From Lachnospiraceae bacterium UBA3316 (GTDB lineage: Bacteria; Bacillota; Clostridia; Lachnospirales; Lachnospiraceae), in the NCBI GenBank assembly GCA_002361955.1, contig DESK01000044.1, positions 27,787 through 91,786 on the forward strand: DNA of 64,000 bases, read 5' to 3'. Each line of letters opens with the position of its first letter. Position 1 is the stretch's first letter. The notes below the pieces were generated by a model, which was not told the DNA's origin, searched no databases, and saw only the letters and a list, made by a program, of their open reading frames with translations. The position numbers and the translations under genes are program-made. This document shows positions 8,094 through 17,222 of this stretch, piece by piece.

Positions 8094-8756
8094 TTAATCC
8101 TCTTTCGGGCTTTCTGCCATATGCTCCCGCTCATAGCGATTGATATTGTACGATAGCTGCATCAGGCTCTCCGACAGATGCACGTTTTCCACGATCACAT
8201 CCTCCGGAAGCCTGAGATCAATGTGGGCAAAATTCCAGATGGCCCTGACGCCGTTTTTCACGAGAAGCTCCGCCATCTCCGCCGCCTGATGCCTGGGAAG
8301 GGTCAGTGTGGCGATCTGTATCTCATTGTGCTTCGCAAACTCCGGTATCTCATCGATCATGCGGATCTCGATGCCCCTCACCTTTTTTCCCAGAAGGCTT
8401 GGATTCACATCGAAAATCCCTATGACTTTAAAGCCCCTTTTTTCAAATTTCACATAATTTGCCAGGGCCTGCCCCAGATTTCCCGCACCCACAATAATGA
8501 CATTGTAGGTTTTATCAAGGCCCAAAATTTTTCCTATCTCATTATAAAGATATTTCACATTATAACCGTATCCCTGCTGCCCGAAGCCTCCGAAATTATT
8601 CAGATCCTGCCGGATCTGGGAGGCTGTCACCTGCATCTTTTCACTCAGTTCGTTTGAAGAAATCCTCTCTACGCCGCTCTCCAGCAGATCCCCCAGATAT
8701 CGGTAATAGCGCGGCAGCCTCTTTACTACAGCCCTGGATATTTCCTTCTCCTCCAT
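8094..8756 (-). CDS. rex: Redox-sensing transcriptional repressor Rex
   Basis: 220 residues. The N-terminal winged helix (about 10-80, QIRQDLNNFGGFGQQGYGY) binds DNA; the Rossmann domain (about 85-205) has the NAD(H) motif GAGNLGQALANY. Rex represses fermentation and respiration genes and leaves DNA when the NADH/NAD+ ratio rises. The start at 8756 follows GAAAGGTGA; the frame continues 25 codons further upstream without a ribosome site. It lies 88 bp upstream of nnrDE, a link between redox sensing and NAD(P)H repair. I found no clear TTGTTAA-type Rex operator in the immediate flanks. Confidence 0.97.
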   Translation of the reverse strand: MEEKEISRAVVKRLPRYYRYLGDLLESGVERISSNELSEKMQVTASQIRQDLNNFGGFGQQGYGYNVKYLYNEIGKILGLDKTYNVIIVGAGNLGQALANYVKFEKRGFKVIGIFDVNPSLLGKKVRGIEIRMIDEIPEFAKHNEIQIATLTLPRHQAAEMAELLVKNGVRAIWNFAHIDLRLPEDVIVENVHLSESLMQLSYNINRYEREHMAESPKED

Positions 8757-8843
8757 CAGAATCACCTTTCTAAATACTCCGTAACTGGCCAGTTTCCTCA
8801 TCGCTGCGATACAACATTTATTACGGAACAATCACAAGAAATC

Positions 8844-10163
8844 CTATAACTGAGTTGTCACAAAGATATCGTAGATTGCCTTGATCGCCGCCTCAAAATC
8901 CTCATTGCGGACGCCAATGATGATATTCAGCTCACTGGAGCCCTGATCGATCATCTTTACATTGATATTCGCATGGGCCAGAGCGGAGAAAATCCTTCCC
9001 GCCGTCCCTCTGGTAGCCCGCATACCGCGGCCTACGACCGCGATCAGAGCCAGGTTTGCCTCCAGGTCGATAAAATCGGGAGCCACTGCCCGGTGAATCC
9101 CTGCCAGCACCTTCTGCTCCTTCTCCTCAAACTCCGACTGATGAACGAAAATCGTCATCGTATCAATCCCGGAGGGCATATGCTCGAAGGAGATCCCGTT
9201 GTCCTCGAACACGTTCAGGACCTTTCTCCCAAAGCCTACCTCCGAATTCATCATGTCCTTCTCTATATTAATAGCCGCAAAGCCCTTCTTGCCGGCAATG
9301 CCTGTGATCGTAAATTTCGGCCGTCTGCAGGTGCTCTCCACGATCATCGTTCCCGCGTCCTGGGGCGCGTTCGTATTTCTGATATTGATCGGGATCCCCG
9401 CCTGGCGCACCGGGAAAATCGCATCTTCATGGAGAACAGTGGCACCCATATAGGCCAGCTCCCTCAGTTCCCTGTAGGTGATGGTGTCAATCACCTGGGG
9501 GTCATCTATGATCCTGGGATCCGTGATCAAAAAGCCTGACACGTCTGTCCAGTTCTCGTACAGATCCGCATGAACCGTCCTGGCTACGATGGAACCGGTG
9601 ATATCAGAGCCTCCCCTTGAGAAGGTCTTCACACTGCCGTCAGGCATCGCCCCGTAAAAGCCGGGAATAACTGCCCGCTCAATCCCCGAAAGCCTTGCGG
9701 AGAGCTTTTCATTTGTGGCAGCCTCATCAAAATTTCCGTCTGCGTCAAAACAGATGCCCTCTGCCGCGTCCACAAACTCATAGCCCAGATAATCTGCCAT
9801 AACGATACCGTTCAGATATTCGCCTCTGGACGCCGCATAGTCGCTGCCCGCCTTATTTTCAAAAGACTGGCGGATGACCGCGAACTCCTCGTCCAGGGAC
9901 AGCGTAAGGCCCAGCCCGTCTATGATTTCCTGGTAACGCGCCCGGATGTCTGCCAGCAGCCCGTCAAAATCTTCTCCGTTTTCCGCGGCTCCATAGCACT
10001 GGTAGAGCATATCCGTCACCTTCGTATCTCCTCCAAAACGTTTTCCCGGCGCTGAGGGCACTACAAGCTTTCTGGCGTCATCGCTGTGTATGATCTCCCC
10101 CACCTTCCGGAACTGTTCCGCATTGGCCAGGGAACTTCCGCCGAACTTTACTACTTTTTTCAT
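8844..10163 (-). CDS. Aspartate kinase
   Basis: 439-residue aspartokinase catalysing the first step of the aspartate family (Lys, Thr, Met, diaminopimelate). The N-terminal kinase domain starts MKKVVKFGGSSLANA, with a substrate region SRGGSDITGS near residue 185. Two C-terminal ACT domains (about 300-435) bind an allosteric amino acid; the last has the ARGTAGRIFSALA-type region. The monofunctional length and arrangement resemble Clostridia enzymes, but which amino acid inhibits it cannot be told. Ribosome site GGAGGAGA. No lysine riboswitch is evident in the 10164-10425 leader. Confidence 0.95.
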   Translation of the reverse strand: MKKVVKFGGSSLANAEQFRKVGEIIHSDDARKLVVPSAPGKRFGGDTKVTDMLYQCYGAAENGEDFDGLLADIRARYQEIIDGLGLTLSLDEEFAVIRQSFENKAGSDYAASRGEYLNGIVMADYLGYEFVDAAEGICFDADGNFDEAATNEKLSARLSGIERAVIPGFYGAMPDGSVKTFSRGGSDITGSIVARTVHADLYENWTDVSGFLITDPRIIDDPQVIDTITYRELRELAYMGATVLHEDAIFPVRQAGIPINIRNTNAPQDAGTMIVESTCRRPKFTITGIAGKKGFAAINIEKDMMNSEVGFGRKVLNVFEDNGISFEHMPSGIDTMTIFVHQSEFEEKEQKVLAGIHRAVAPDFIDLEANLALIAVVGRGMRATRGTAGRIFSALAHANINVKMIDQGSSELNIIIGVRNEDFEAAIKAIYDIFVTTQL

Positions 10164-10452
10164 CTTATCTCCTCCTGATGGTCCATTGCAGGCCGTATTC
10201 TGGCTGTAGGCCAGTGTTTTTATATACTATATTCCATACTGTGTCCGAAGTTTCAGTATGCGGCGCGCAAACCTGCGGCGCACACGATACTTTTCCTATA
10301 TTAGTATAATTTTTACGGTTCGTCCAGTATTTTTATGAAAAAAACTGGTGTATTCCGGGGTTTTATGATAGACTGTCTACGGTAAAAGGCAGGCTGCCGG
10401 AAAAATCGACAGACAGCCTGCATATTTGATTTCACATACAAGGACGGATACC

Positions 10453-12360
10453 ATGATTTTAGCTTGTCATAATATTAGTAAATCCTTCGGGACAAATGAG
10501 ATTTTAAAGAATGCCTCCTTCCATGTGGAGGAGCGGGAAAAGACAGCCATTGTCGGCATCAACGGCGCGGGAAAATCCACGCTTTTAAAAATAATCATGC
10601 ACCAGCTCAGCGCGGATTCCGGGGAGGTCATCCTGGCCAAAGGGGCCACCATCGGCTACCTGTCCCAGCACGAAGCTGTAGATTCTAAAAATACCATCTA
10701 CCAGGAGCTTCTGGAGGTCAAGCGGGACCTGATCGACATGGAAGCCCGGATCCGGCAGATGGAGCAGGAAATGAAAAACCTGGAGGGCGAGGCCCTGACC
10801 AGGCTTCTGGAGACGTATAACAGGCTTTCCACGGAGTTTGAACGCCGGGACGGCTACTCCTGCCGCAGTGAGATCACAGGCGTTATGAAAGGCCTGGGCT
10901 TTGGGGAAGAGGATTTTTCCAAACAGATCGCGACGCTCTCCGGCGGCCAGAAGACGCGGGTGGCCTTAGGAAAGCTTCTGCTCTCCCAGCCCGACGTCAT
11001 CCTTCTGGACGAGCCCACAAACCACCTGGACATGAACTCCATCGCCTGGCTTGAGACGTACCTTCTGAACTATCCGGGGGCTGTGATCATCGTGGCCCAT
11101 GACCGGTATTTCCTGAACCGGGTAGTCACCAAGGTCGTGGAGGTGGAAAACGGCTGTGTGACCACCTTCCTGGGAAACTATTCCGCCTATGCCGAGAAAA
11201 AGAGACAGCTCCGGGAAACAGCCCTCAAGGCCTGGATGAACCAGCAGCAGGAGATCAAGCATCAGCAGGAAGTCATCACGAAGCTCAAATCCTTCAACAG
11301 GGAAAAATCCATCAAGCGCGCGGAGAGCCGTGAAAAAATGCTGGACAAAATCGAGCGTATCGAGAAACCCGCCGATTTAAACGACGAGATCCGCATTACC
11401 CTGGAACCACGCACAGTCAGCGGAAATGACGTGCTCACAGTGGAACACCTAGCCAAAAGCTTCGGGCACAACCATCTTTTTTCGGATCTGAATTTTGAGA
11501 TCCACAGGGGGGAGCGGGTGGCCATCATCGGAAACAACGGCACAGGGAAAACCACCATCCTGAAAATATTAAACAGCGTGCTTCCGGCCGACGCAGGAAC
11601 CTTCACCCTCGGAAGCAAGGTCCGGATCGGCTACTACGACCAGGAACATCATGTACTGCACATGGAGAAGACGCTTTTTGATGAGCTTTCCGACGAATAC
11701 CCCACGCTTACCAATACCCAGATCCGGAACGTGCTGGCAGCTTTTTTATTTACCGGGGACGATGTCTTCAAACGGATCTCCGATCTCAGCGGCGGGGAGC
11801 GGGGACGCGTCTCCCTAGCCAAGCTGATGCTCTCTGAGGCGAACTTTATCATCCTGGATGAGCCCACCAACCATCTGGACATCACCTCCAAGGAAATCCT
11901 GGAAAATGCCCTGAACAGCTATACTGGAACGGTGCTTTACGTCTCCCATGACCGTTATTTTATCAACCAGACGGCCACCCGGATCCTGGAGCTCACGGGA
12001 AACACGCTGGTAAACTACATCGGGAATTATGACTACTACCTGGAAAAGAAGGAGGAGCTGACACGGATCTACGCTCCCGAAGCCGAAACGGAGACCCAAG
12101 AAAAGACAAGCCAGGTAAAGCTCTCCTGGCAGCAGCAAAAGGAAGAACAGGCCCGGCAGCGGAAACGCCAGAATGACCTGAAAAAGACGGAGGAGAGGAT
12201 CCACGCCCTGGAAACGAGAGATTCTGAGATCGACGGGCTGATGGAACAGGAAGAAATCTTCACCGACATGGCCAAATGCATGGAACTCTCCACGGAAAAA
12301 GCCCGGATCGCGGAGGAACTGGAAACACTCTACGAGGTCTGGGAGGAACTGGCCGAGTGA
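10453..12360 (+). CDS. ABC-F family ATPase (YdiF/Uup-like)
   Basis: 635 residues, no membrane segments, two ABC domains joined by the charged linker typical of ABC-F translation factors. Walker A motifs are GINGAGKST (about 38) and GNNGTGKTT (about 365); signatures LSGGQKTR and LSGGERGR; both Walker B are LLDEPTNHLD/ILDEPTNHLD. The C-terminal region (about 550-635) is a coiled coil rich in Lys/Glu. ABC-F proteins bind the ribosomal E site; housekeeping members adjust translation, some protect from antibiotics. The long C-terminal coiled coil fits housekeeping YdiF/Uup better than a resistance type. The ATG at 10453 with AAGGA upstream is chosen over an upstream TTG at 10426. A hairpin (GCAGGCTG/CAGCCTGC) precedes it. 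Confidence 0.9.
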   Translation: MILACHNISKSFGTNEILKNASFHVEEREKTAIVGINGAGKSTLLKIIMHQLSADSGEVILAKGATIGYLSQHEAVDSKNTIYQELLEVKRDLIDMEARIRQMEQEMKNLEGEALTRLLETYNRLSTEFERRDGYSCRSEITGVMKGLGFGEEDFSKQIATLSGGQKTRVALGKLLLSQPDVILLDEPTNHLDMNSIAWLETYLLNYPGAVIIVAHDRYFLNRVVTKVVEVENGCVTTFLGNYSAYAEKKRQLRETALKAWMNQQQEIKHQQEVITKLKSFNREKSIKRAESREKMLDKIERIEKPADLNDEIRITLEPRTVSGNDVLTVEHLAKSFGHNHLFSDLNFEIHRGERVAIIGNNGTGKTTILKILNSVLPADAGTFTLGSKVRIGYYDQEHHVLHMEKTLFDELSDEYPTLTNTQIRNVLAAFLFTGDDVFKRISDLSGGERGRVSLAKLMLSEANFIILDEPTNHLDITSKEILENALNSYTGTVLYVSHDRYFINQTATRILELTGNTLVNYIGNYDYYLEKKEELTRIYAPEAETETQEKTSQVKLSWQQQKEEQARQRKRQNDLKKTEERIHALETRDSEIDGLMEQEEIFTDMAKCMELSTEKARIAEELETLYEVWEELAE

Positions 12361-12403
12361 GATACCCTGCAGCAGATTTCCTTCAAACTACTTCATCAAA
12401 AAA

Positions 12404-12447
12404 AGGCCCCGGCCGGCGGCGAAACTGCCGCGGCCCGGGGCCTTTTT
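12404..12447. terminator. Bidirectional terminator between ABC-F gene and icd
   Basis: G+C-rich stem AGGCCCC...GGGGCCT with A-run before and T-run after, between the convergent stop codons at 12360 and 12460. Confidence 0.9.
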
Positions 12448-12459
12448 CTGCCTGAAATC

Positions 12460-13668
12460 CTACAGGCTCTTCTCAAGCTCTTCCCTTACAGCCTTGATGA
12501 ATCCCTCGCTGTTCAAAACCTCCGGATTTTCTATGGAGGTGATGAGGGCCAGATCCTTCGTCATCCTGCCGGATTCGATGGTCTTCACAGTAGCTGCCTC
12601 CAGCTTGTCCGCGAACTCCATCAAAGCCGGAATCTGATCAAGCTCTCCCCTCTTTCTGAGGGCGCCTGTCCAGGCAAAAATCGTGGCCACAGAGTTTGTG
12701 GAGGTCTCCTCGCCCTTCAGGTACTTGTAGTAGTGGCGCTGCACCGTTCCATGGGCCGCCTCGTACTCAAAATTCCCGTCCGGGGATACCAGCACGGAGG
12801 TCATCATAGCCAGGGAACCAAAGGCGGAGGATACCATATCGCTCATCACGTCCCCATCGTAATTCTTGCAAGCCCAGATAAAGCCGCCCTCTGCCTTCAT
12901 GACACGGGCCACCGCGTCATCAATCAAGGTGTAGAAGTAGGTAATCCCTGCCTTCTCGAATTTCTCCTTATACTCACGGTCAAAAATCTCCTGAAAGATA
13001 TCCTTAAAGGTATGGTCATACTTTTTGGAGATGGTGTCCTTTGTGGCAAACCACAGATCCTGCTTTGTGTCCAGGGCATAATTAAAGCAGCTCTTCGCAA
13101 AGCTTGTGATGGAGGACTCCGTATTGTGCATTCCCTGAAGGACGCCTGCTCCCTTAAATTCATGGATCAGCTCCCTCGTCTCTGTGCCGTCCTCAGCGGT
13201 AAACACAAGCTCCGCTTTGCCGGCACCCGGAACCTTGATCTCCGACGCCTTGTACACGTCGCCGTAGGCGTGTCTCGCCAGCGTGATGGGTTTTTTCCAG
13301 TTCTTCACGCAGGGCTCGATTCCCTTTACCACGATCGGGGTACGGAATACAGTGCCGTCCAGGATCGCCCGGATCGTGCCGTTGGGGCTCTTCCACATCT
13401 CTTTCAGGTGATACTCCGTCATCCTGGCTCCGTTAGGTGTAATGGTGGCGCATTTAACGGCGACGCCGTATTTTTTTGTGGCATTGGCGCTGTCCACGGT
13501 CACCTGATCGTTTGTGGCGTCCCTGTTCTCCAGTCCCAGGTCATAATATTCTGTCTTCAGGTCGATAAAGGGACTGAGAAGCTCCTCCTTGATCATCTTC
13601 CAGAGAATCCTTGTCATCTCGTCTCCGTCCATCTCAACCAGCGGCGTTATCATTTTTATTTTTTCCAT
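12460..13668 (-). CDS. icd: Isocitrate dehydrogenase, NADP-dependent
   Basis: 402-residue dimeric-type (eukaryote-like) isocitrate dehydrogenase, making 2-oxoglutarate. It begins MEKIKMITPLVEMDGDEMTR. Substrate and metal motifs include TITPNGARM, the SPNGTIR phosphate-binding loop with its Ser, and NYDGDVMSD with the metal aspartates. An NADP-type region follows (AAHGTVQRHYY). The start at 13668 follows AGGAGG. It begins 35 bp after the stop of the subtilase gene at 13704, so the two could share a transcript. Confidence 0.95.
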   Translation of the reverse strand: MEKIKMITPLVEMDGDEMTRILWKMIKEELLSPFIDLKTEYYDLGLENRDATNDQVTVDSANATKKYGVAVKCATITPNGARMTEYHLKEMWKSPNGTIRAILDGTVFRTPIVVKGIEPCVKNWKKPITLARHAYGDVYKASEIKVPGAGKAELVFTAEDGTETRELIHEFKGAGVLQGMHNTESSITSFAKSCFNYALDTKQDLWFATKDTISKKYDHTFKDIFQEIFDREYKEKFEKAGITYFYTLIDDAVARVMKAEGGFIWACKNYDGDVMSDMVSSAFGSLAMMTSVLVSPDGNFEYEAAHGTVQRHYYKYLKGEETSTNSVATIFAWTGALRKRGELDQIPALMEFADKLEAATVKTIESGRMTKDLALITSIENPEVLNSEGFIKAVREELEKSL

Positions 13669-13703
13669 CGTTGTCCTCCTCTTGATCTGCGTTTCCATTT
13701 TGC

Positions 13704-14648
13704 TCACGTTCTATAGTAATGCATTATTTTTCCATTGTCAACCGGCGGGTTGCCCATCAGCAGCCTCCAGGCATCGATCTGCCCCCAGCCCTGGCGCTGC
13801 CTGGGAAGCCCCAGATCTCTGGCCGTGCGGTAGAGGCGCATCTTCACTTCCACGTTTGTAAGCTCCGGCTCCCGGGACAACAGCAGGGCGATGCTGCCGG
13901 AAACTGCGGGAGTGGCCATGGAAGTGCCGCTTTTTCTCGTATAATGGCCGGCTCCCCGGCGCAAAATCCCATTGCAGGAAACGATGGCAGAACCGGGGGC
14001 GGAAATATCCGGTTTGCAGATACACTCCCCGGTAGGCCCCCTGCCGGAATAGCAGGGCTTTACACCCCCGGCCCCTCCGGGGGTACAGTCATCCGAAGCC
14101 CCCACGGTGATCACCTTCCGGCTGTTTCCCGGCACGGTGATGCTCATAGGCTCCGGTCCCATATTTCCCGCGGCCACCACAACCACCAGCCCCGCGTCCC
14201 AGGCCCTCTCCACAGCCTCCGTCAGCTGCCGGTCCATGGACGCGCTTTCCCTCACCGTTCCCACCGATATATTCAGGATGCGGATGCCGTACGCCTCCCG
14301 GTTGTTTACCGCCCAGGCGATTCCCCGCAGCATATCCTCCTTCCTTCCGTTTCCTTTGTGGTCTAAAACCTTCAGACCGATCAATCGGCATTCCGGCGCG
14401 ATCCCCCGGTATTTTCCGGCTGAAGCCGCCCCGCTGCCTCCCAGGATCCCGCACACATGGGTCCCGTGGGAGCAATCGTCGTAAATCCCCACCCTTCCGC
14501 CCACGAAATCCCGGAAACACACGATCCTGCCCCCAAAATCAGGATGGGGGCTCACCCCCGTATCCAGTACAGCCACCCCGACGCCTTTCCCGCGGATTCC
14601 CCTCTCATCGGTCTTCCACGCCCCAATCACCCTTCGCACACGATCCAT
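13704..14648 (-). CDS. Small cytoplasmic subtilisin-like S8 peptidase
   Basis: 314 residues from the ATG at 14648, which has a long G-rich ribosome site (AAGGGGGGGGCGG) just before it. An upstream in-frame ATG at 14696 would add 16 residues but has no good site. Counting from 14648 the catalytic triad is complete: Asp29 (VLDTG), His61 (HGTHV), Ser243 (SGTSMATP); the oxyanion Asn is in AAGN. There is no signal peptide, pro-region or membrane anchor, so it resembles intracellular or phage-type subtilisins. It lies divergent to a second subtilase at 14838, with a 9-bp inverted repeat between them. Confidence 0.9.
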   Translation of the reverse strand: MDRVRRVIGAWKTDERGIRGKGVGVAVLDTGVSPHPDFGGRIVCFRDFVGGRVGIYDDCSHGTHVCGILGGSGAASAGKYRGIAPECRLIGLKVLDHKGNGRKEDMLRGIAWAVNNREAYGIRILNISVGTVRESASMDRQLTEAVERAWDAGLVVVVAAGNMGPEPMSITVPGNSRKVITVGASDDCTPGGAGGVKPCYSGRGPTGECICKPDISAPGSAIVSCNGILRRGAGHYTRKSGTSMATPAVSGSIALLLSREPELTNVEVKMRLYRTARDLGLPRQRQGWGQIDAWRLLMGNPPVDNGKIMHYYRT

Positions 14649-14709
14649 ATTCACCGCCCCCCCCTTCAGACATCCCCTGCCAATAAGTGTTTCCATTTTT
14701 ATGGTTTCA

Positions 14710-14756
14710 GTGTCAAAAGTCCGAATTCACAACAATCCATAAACCAGTTTTGACAC
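14710..14756. promoter_or_regulatory. Inverted repeat between divergent subtilase genes
   Basis: GTGTCAAAA (14710-14718) and TTTTGACAC (14748-14756) are perfect 9-bp inverted copies separated by 29 bases. Each contains TTGACA pointing outward, so the element could be two divergent -35 boxes or an operator. Good -10 boxes at 17 bases are not seen, although TAGGAT stands 15 bases after the plus-strand copy. Confidence 0.5.
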
Positions 14757-14837
14757 CTAAATCATTTTTATAGGATATGCAGAAAAGGGCCGGGTGTTTC
14801 CGCATAGCATAGTAGAAATCCCCTTTAAGGAGCTTTT

Positions 14838-16541
14838 ATGAACGAAGAGGAATTGCGAAAAAGAATTCTCTCCAATGACTATCTGGATATCATCCTGAAC
14901 TTCCGCTCAAGCCCGGAAGCCTGGATGCGCCAGTATGAGGAATACGGCGCCCAGCCCTTCGGCGGAGGCTTCGGCATGGTCCATGTGCCCCTGTCCCTCC
15001 TCCCCGGCAATCCCATGGAGGCTACGGGGTACTACTCCGTGCCGAAGCTCTTTGCCACCCTGGACACAGTGAGCCTGGAGGCCTCCGGCATCCTCGCCGT
15101 CCAGACACAGCCCCTGCTGGGCTACAAGGGACGGGACGTGATCCTGGGGTTTATCGACACGGGCATCGACTACACCCTTCCTGCCTTCCGCCGCTCCGAC
15201 GGACGCAGCCGGATTGTGCGGATCTGGGATCAAACCATCCAGACAGACGCGCCCCCTGCCGGCTTCGCCTACGGCACGGAATACACCCTGCAGGAGATCA
15301 ATGAGGCGCTCACCCTTTCAGATCCCTTCTCCGCCCTGCCCACGAGAGATACGGACGGCCATGGCACCCGTCTGGCGGGGATTGCCGCCGGAAGCGCCGA
15401 CGGGACAGCCGATTTTACGGGAGCGGCCCCGGAGGCCGATATCGCCATGGTAAAGCTCAAGCCTGCCAAGGATAACCTGCGGGACTTTTTTCAGATCAAG
15501 GCAGGCGCTCCGGCCTATCAGGAGACGGATATCCTGATGGCTGTCCGCTACCTGCTGGGCCTCGGCAATACCCTCCAGAAGCCCATCATCCTCTGCCTGG
15601 GGCTGGGCACCACCCAGGGCAGCCATTCGGGCTACTCTCCCCTGGACCAGGTTCTGTCCTACTACTCCGGCTTTACGGGCTGCTATGTGATCGTGGCAGC
15701 CGGAAACGAAGCCGGGGCGGCCCACCATTACTATGGAACGTTTACGCCCTCCCAGGAGTATGACAGCGTAGAGATTCTGGTGGCCGAGGGGGAGACGGGA
15801 TTTTCCACGGAGCTCTGGGGACAGCCGCCGGAGCTCTACTCTGTGGGCATCGTCTCCCCCTTAGGGGAAACCATCGCCCGGATCCCTGCCAGGCTGACCC
15901 AAAGCACCACCCTGCGCTTCACCCTGGAAAAGACGGTGATCGACCTTTACTACGAACTGGTGGAGGCGGGCACGGGAAATGAGCTGATTCTCCTGCGCTT
16001 CCGGAACCCCACGCCCGGTATCTGGACGGTCCGGGTATACAATGATACCGATATGAGCAGCTCCTTCCATATGTGGCTGCCCATCACCGGGCTGATCTCT
16101 CCCGGCACCGTCTTTCTCTCCCCGAACCCGGATACCACCCTGACCATCCCCGCCAATAATAAGGAAGTCATCACAGTCAGCACCTACAACGCCTACAACG
16201 GGAGCCTGTATATCCATTCCAGCCGGGGCTATACCAGGGACGGGAGGATCAAGCCTGACATCGCCGCGCCGGGCGTCGACGTCTCTGCCCCTGTGTCCGG
16301 AGGGGGCTATGAACCCTCCACCGGCTCCAGCGCCGCGGCTGCCATCACGGCCGGGGCCGTAGCTTTGCTGGTCAACTGGGGGCACGAGCAGCAGCCCTAC
16401 CGCTATTTTACCAACCTGGAGGTACAGAGCTTCCTGATCCGGGGCGCCTCCAGAAGCCCGCAGCTTCTCTTCCCCAACCGGGAATGGGGCTACGGTACCC
16501 TGAACCTGTACCAAATTTTTTTAAATTTGATGAATCAGTAA
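14838..16541 (+). CDS. S8 subtilase of the clostridial Csp-like type
   Basis: 567 residues beginning MNEEELRKRILSNDYLDIIL, the N-terminal region of the clostridial subtilases related to Csp germination proteases. Triad: Asp107 (FIDTGID), His175 (DGHGTRLAG), and Ser498 in TGSSAAAAITAG, where the usual GTSMATP is altered but the Ser is kept; AAGNE supplies the oxyanion Asn. Residues about 315-430 form a jelly-roll insertion typical of this group. It has no Sec signal. Some Csp paralogues act in spore germination, others have no known role; a role is not assignable here. Ribosome site AAGGAG. A Cys-rich small gene follows after 63 bp. Confidence 0.88.
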   Translation: MNEEELRKRILSNDYLDIILNFRSSPEAWMRQYEEYGAQPFGGGFGMVHVPLSLLPGNPMEATGYYSVPKLFATLDTVSLEASGILAVQTQPLLGYKGRDVILGFIDTGIDYTLPAFRRSDGRSRIVRIWDQTIQTDAPPAGFAYGTEYTLQEINEALTLSDPFSALPTRDTDGHGTRLAGIAAGSADGTADFTGAAPEADIAMVKLKPAKDNLRDFFQIKAGAPAYQETDILMAVRYLLGLGNTLQKPIILCLGLGTTQGSHSGYSPLDQVLSYYSGFTGCYVIVAAGNEAGAAHHYYGTFTPSQEYDSVEILVAEGETGFSTELWGQPPELYSVGIVSPLGETIARIPARLTQSTTLRFTLEKTVIDLYYELVEAGTGNELILLRFRNPTPGIWTVRVYNDTDMSSSFHMWLPITGLISPGTVFLSPNPDTTLTIPANNKEVITVSTYNAYNGSLYIHSSRGYTRDGRIKPDIAAPGVDVSAPVSGGGYEPSTGSSAAAAITAGAVALLVNWGHEQQPYRYFTNLEVQSFLIRGASRSPQLLFPNREWGYGTLNLYQIFLNLMNQ

Positions 16542-16604
16542 CCCAAACAAGCCTCCGGACATATCTTAAAGTGTAAACAAAAACAAAACATGGAGGTAAC
16601 AAAA

Positions 16605-16874
16605 ATGAGTGATTTAGCTGCAACAAACTGTGGATGTGGATGTGAAGGTGTTTCTAACGGATGCGGCAACAACAGCTGCGGTTTCGGTTTCGGAGGCGGC
16701 TGCAACTCCATCCTGTGGATCCTGATCCTGCTTTGCTGCTCCGGCGGAAATAACAATGGATGCGGCAACGGCTGCGGTTTCGGCGGTGACAACTGCTGCA
16801 TTATCATCATTCTCCTGCTGCTCTGCGGCGGATGCGGCGGCAACGGCGGATGCGGCAACAGCGGCTGCGGATGC
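16605..16874 (+). CDS. Cys/Gly-rich small hydrophobic protein (chorion class high-cysteine type)
   Basis: 90 residues with 17 Cys and very many Gly. The coding stop is the TAA at 16875-16877. The start at 16605 follows GGAGGTAACAAAA. Two similar units follow each other: each has NGCGN, a Cys-Gly-Phe stretch, then a short hydrophobic run (ILWILILL and IIIILLLL) bounded by Cys. Similar products in Lachnospiraceae are named 'chorion class high-cysteine HCB protein 13'; the function is unknown. It may cross-link through disulfides at a surface or spore coat (inference). It sits 63 bp after the Csp-like subtilase and has its own terminator, so the two may share a transcript. Confidence 0.85.
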
Positions 16875-16892
16875 TAATCTGACAAAGCTTTT

Positions 16893-16926
16893 GGGGAGGC
16901 CGGGTAATTCCGGCTTCCCCATTTTT
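16893..16926 (+). terminator. Terminator after the Cys-rich gene
   Basis: GGGGAGGCCGG pairs with CCGGCTTCCCC across a short loop, then ATTTTT. It follows the stop by 16 bases. Confidence 0.85.
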
Positions 16927-16975
16927 CTGTGTTCGCGTAACTGTTTGGCCCCCTCACAGTTACGTTTCCGCATAT

Positions 16976-17006
16976 AAAAAAGCCCGCCGGAACCTCCTCC
17001 GGCGGG
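16976..17006 (-). terminator. Terminator of the small minus-strand gene
   Basis: Minus strand CCCGCCGG...CCGGCGGG followed by CTTTTTT, 20 bases after the stop at 17026. Confidence 0.8.
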
Positions 17007-17025
17007 ACAAGCTCAGCCATCCGTA

Positions 17026-17157
17026 TCACTTTCCGGATTCCCGGCGCATTTCCAAAAAAGCCTCCTTCTTTTCTTCTTCCGCCTGCTCTTTTTTTCTCAG
17101 GCATTCTTCATCTATCTCATAAAACGCATTCCCGTCAAGCACTAATTTAAACCTCAC
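17026..17157 (-). CDS. Small charged hypothetical protein (43 aa)
   Basis: A GTG start at 17157 has a strong GCAGGAGGG site eight bases upstream. The product begins MRFKLVLDGNAFYEIDEECL and ends in a Lys/Glu-rich helix (about residues 22-40) likely to be a coiled coil. A good terminator follows at once, so this looks like a real monocistronic gene. I do not recognise the family. It is transcribed divergently from the gene pair at 17367, across the structured spacer 17223-17278. Confidence 0.6.
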   Translation of the reverse strand: MRFKLVLDGNAFYEIDEECLRKKEQAEEEKKEAFLEMRRESGK

Positions 17158-17222
17158 AGAAATCCCTCCTGCTCTTATGATAGGATATCGGGAGCAGACG
17201 CCGCTGCCCCCAGCTATAATAC

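Noticed and set aside
10164..10425. Lysine riboswitch in the aspartate kinase leader
   Set aside because: The leader is about 260 bases and I see no conserved riboswitch core; only small hairpins.
10380..10452. Antibiotic-responsive attenuator before the ABC-F gene
   Set aside because: A hairpin (GCAGGCTG/CAGCCTGC) exists but no T-run and no leader reading frame with a ribosome site are seen.
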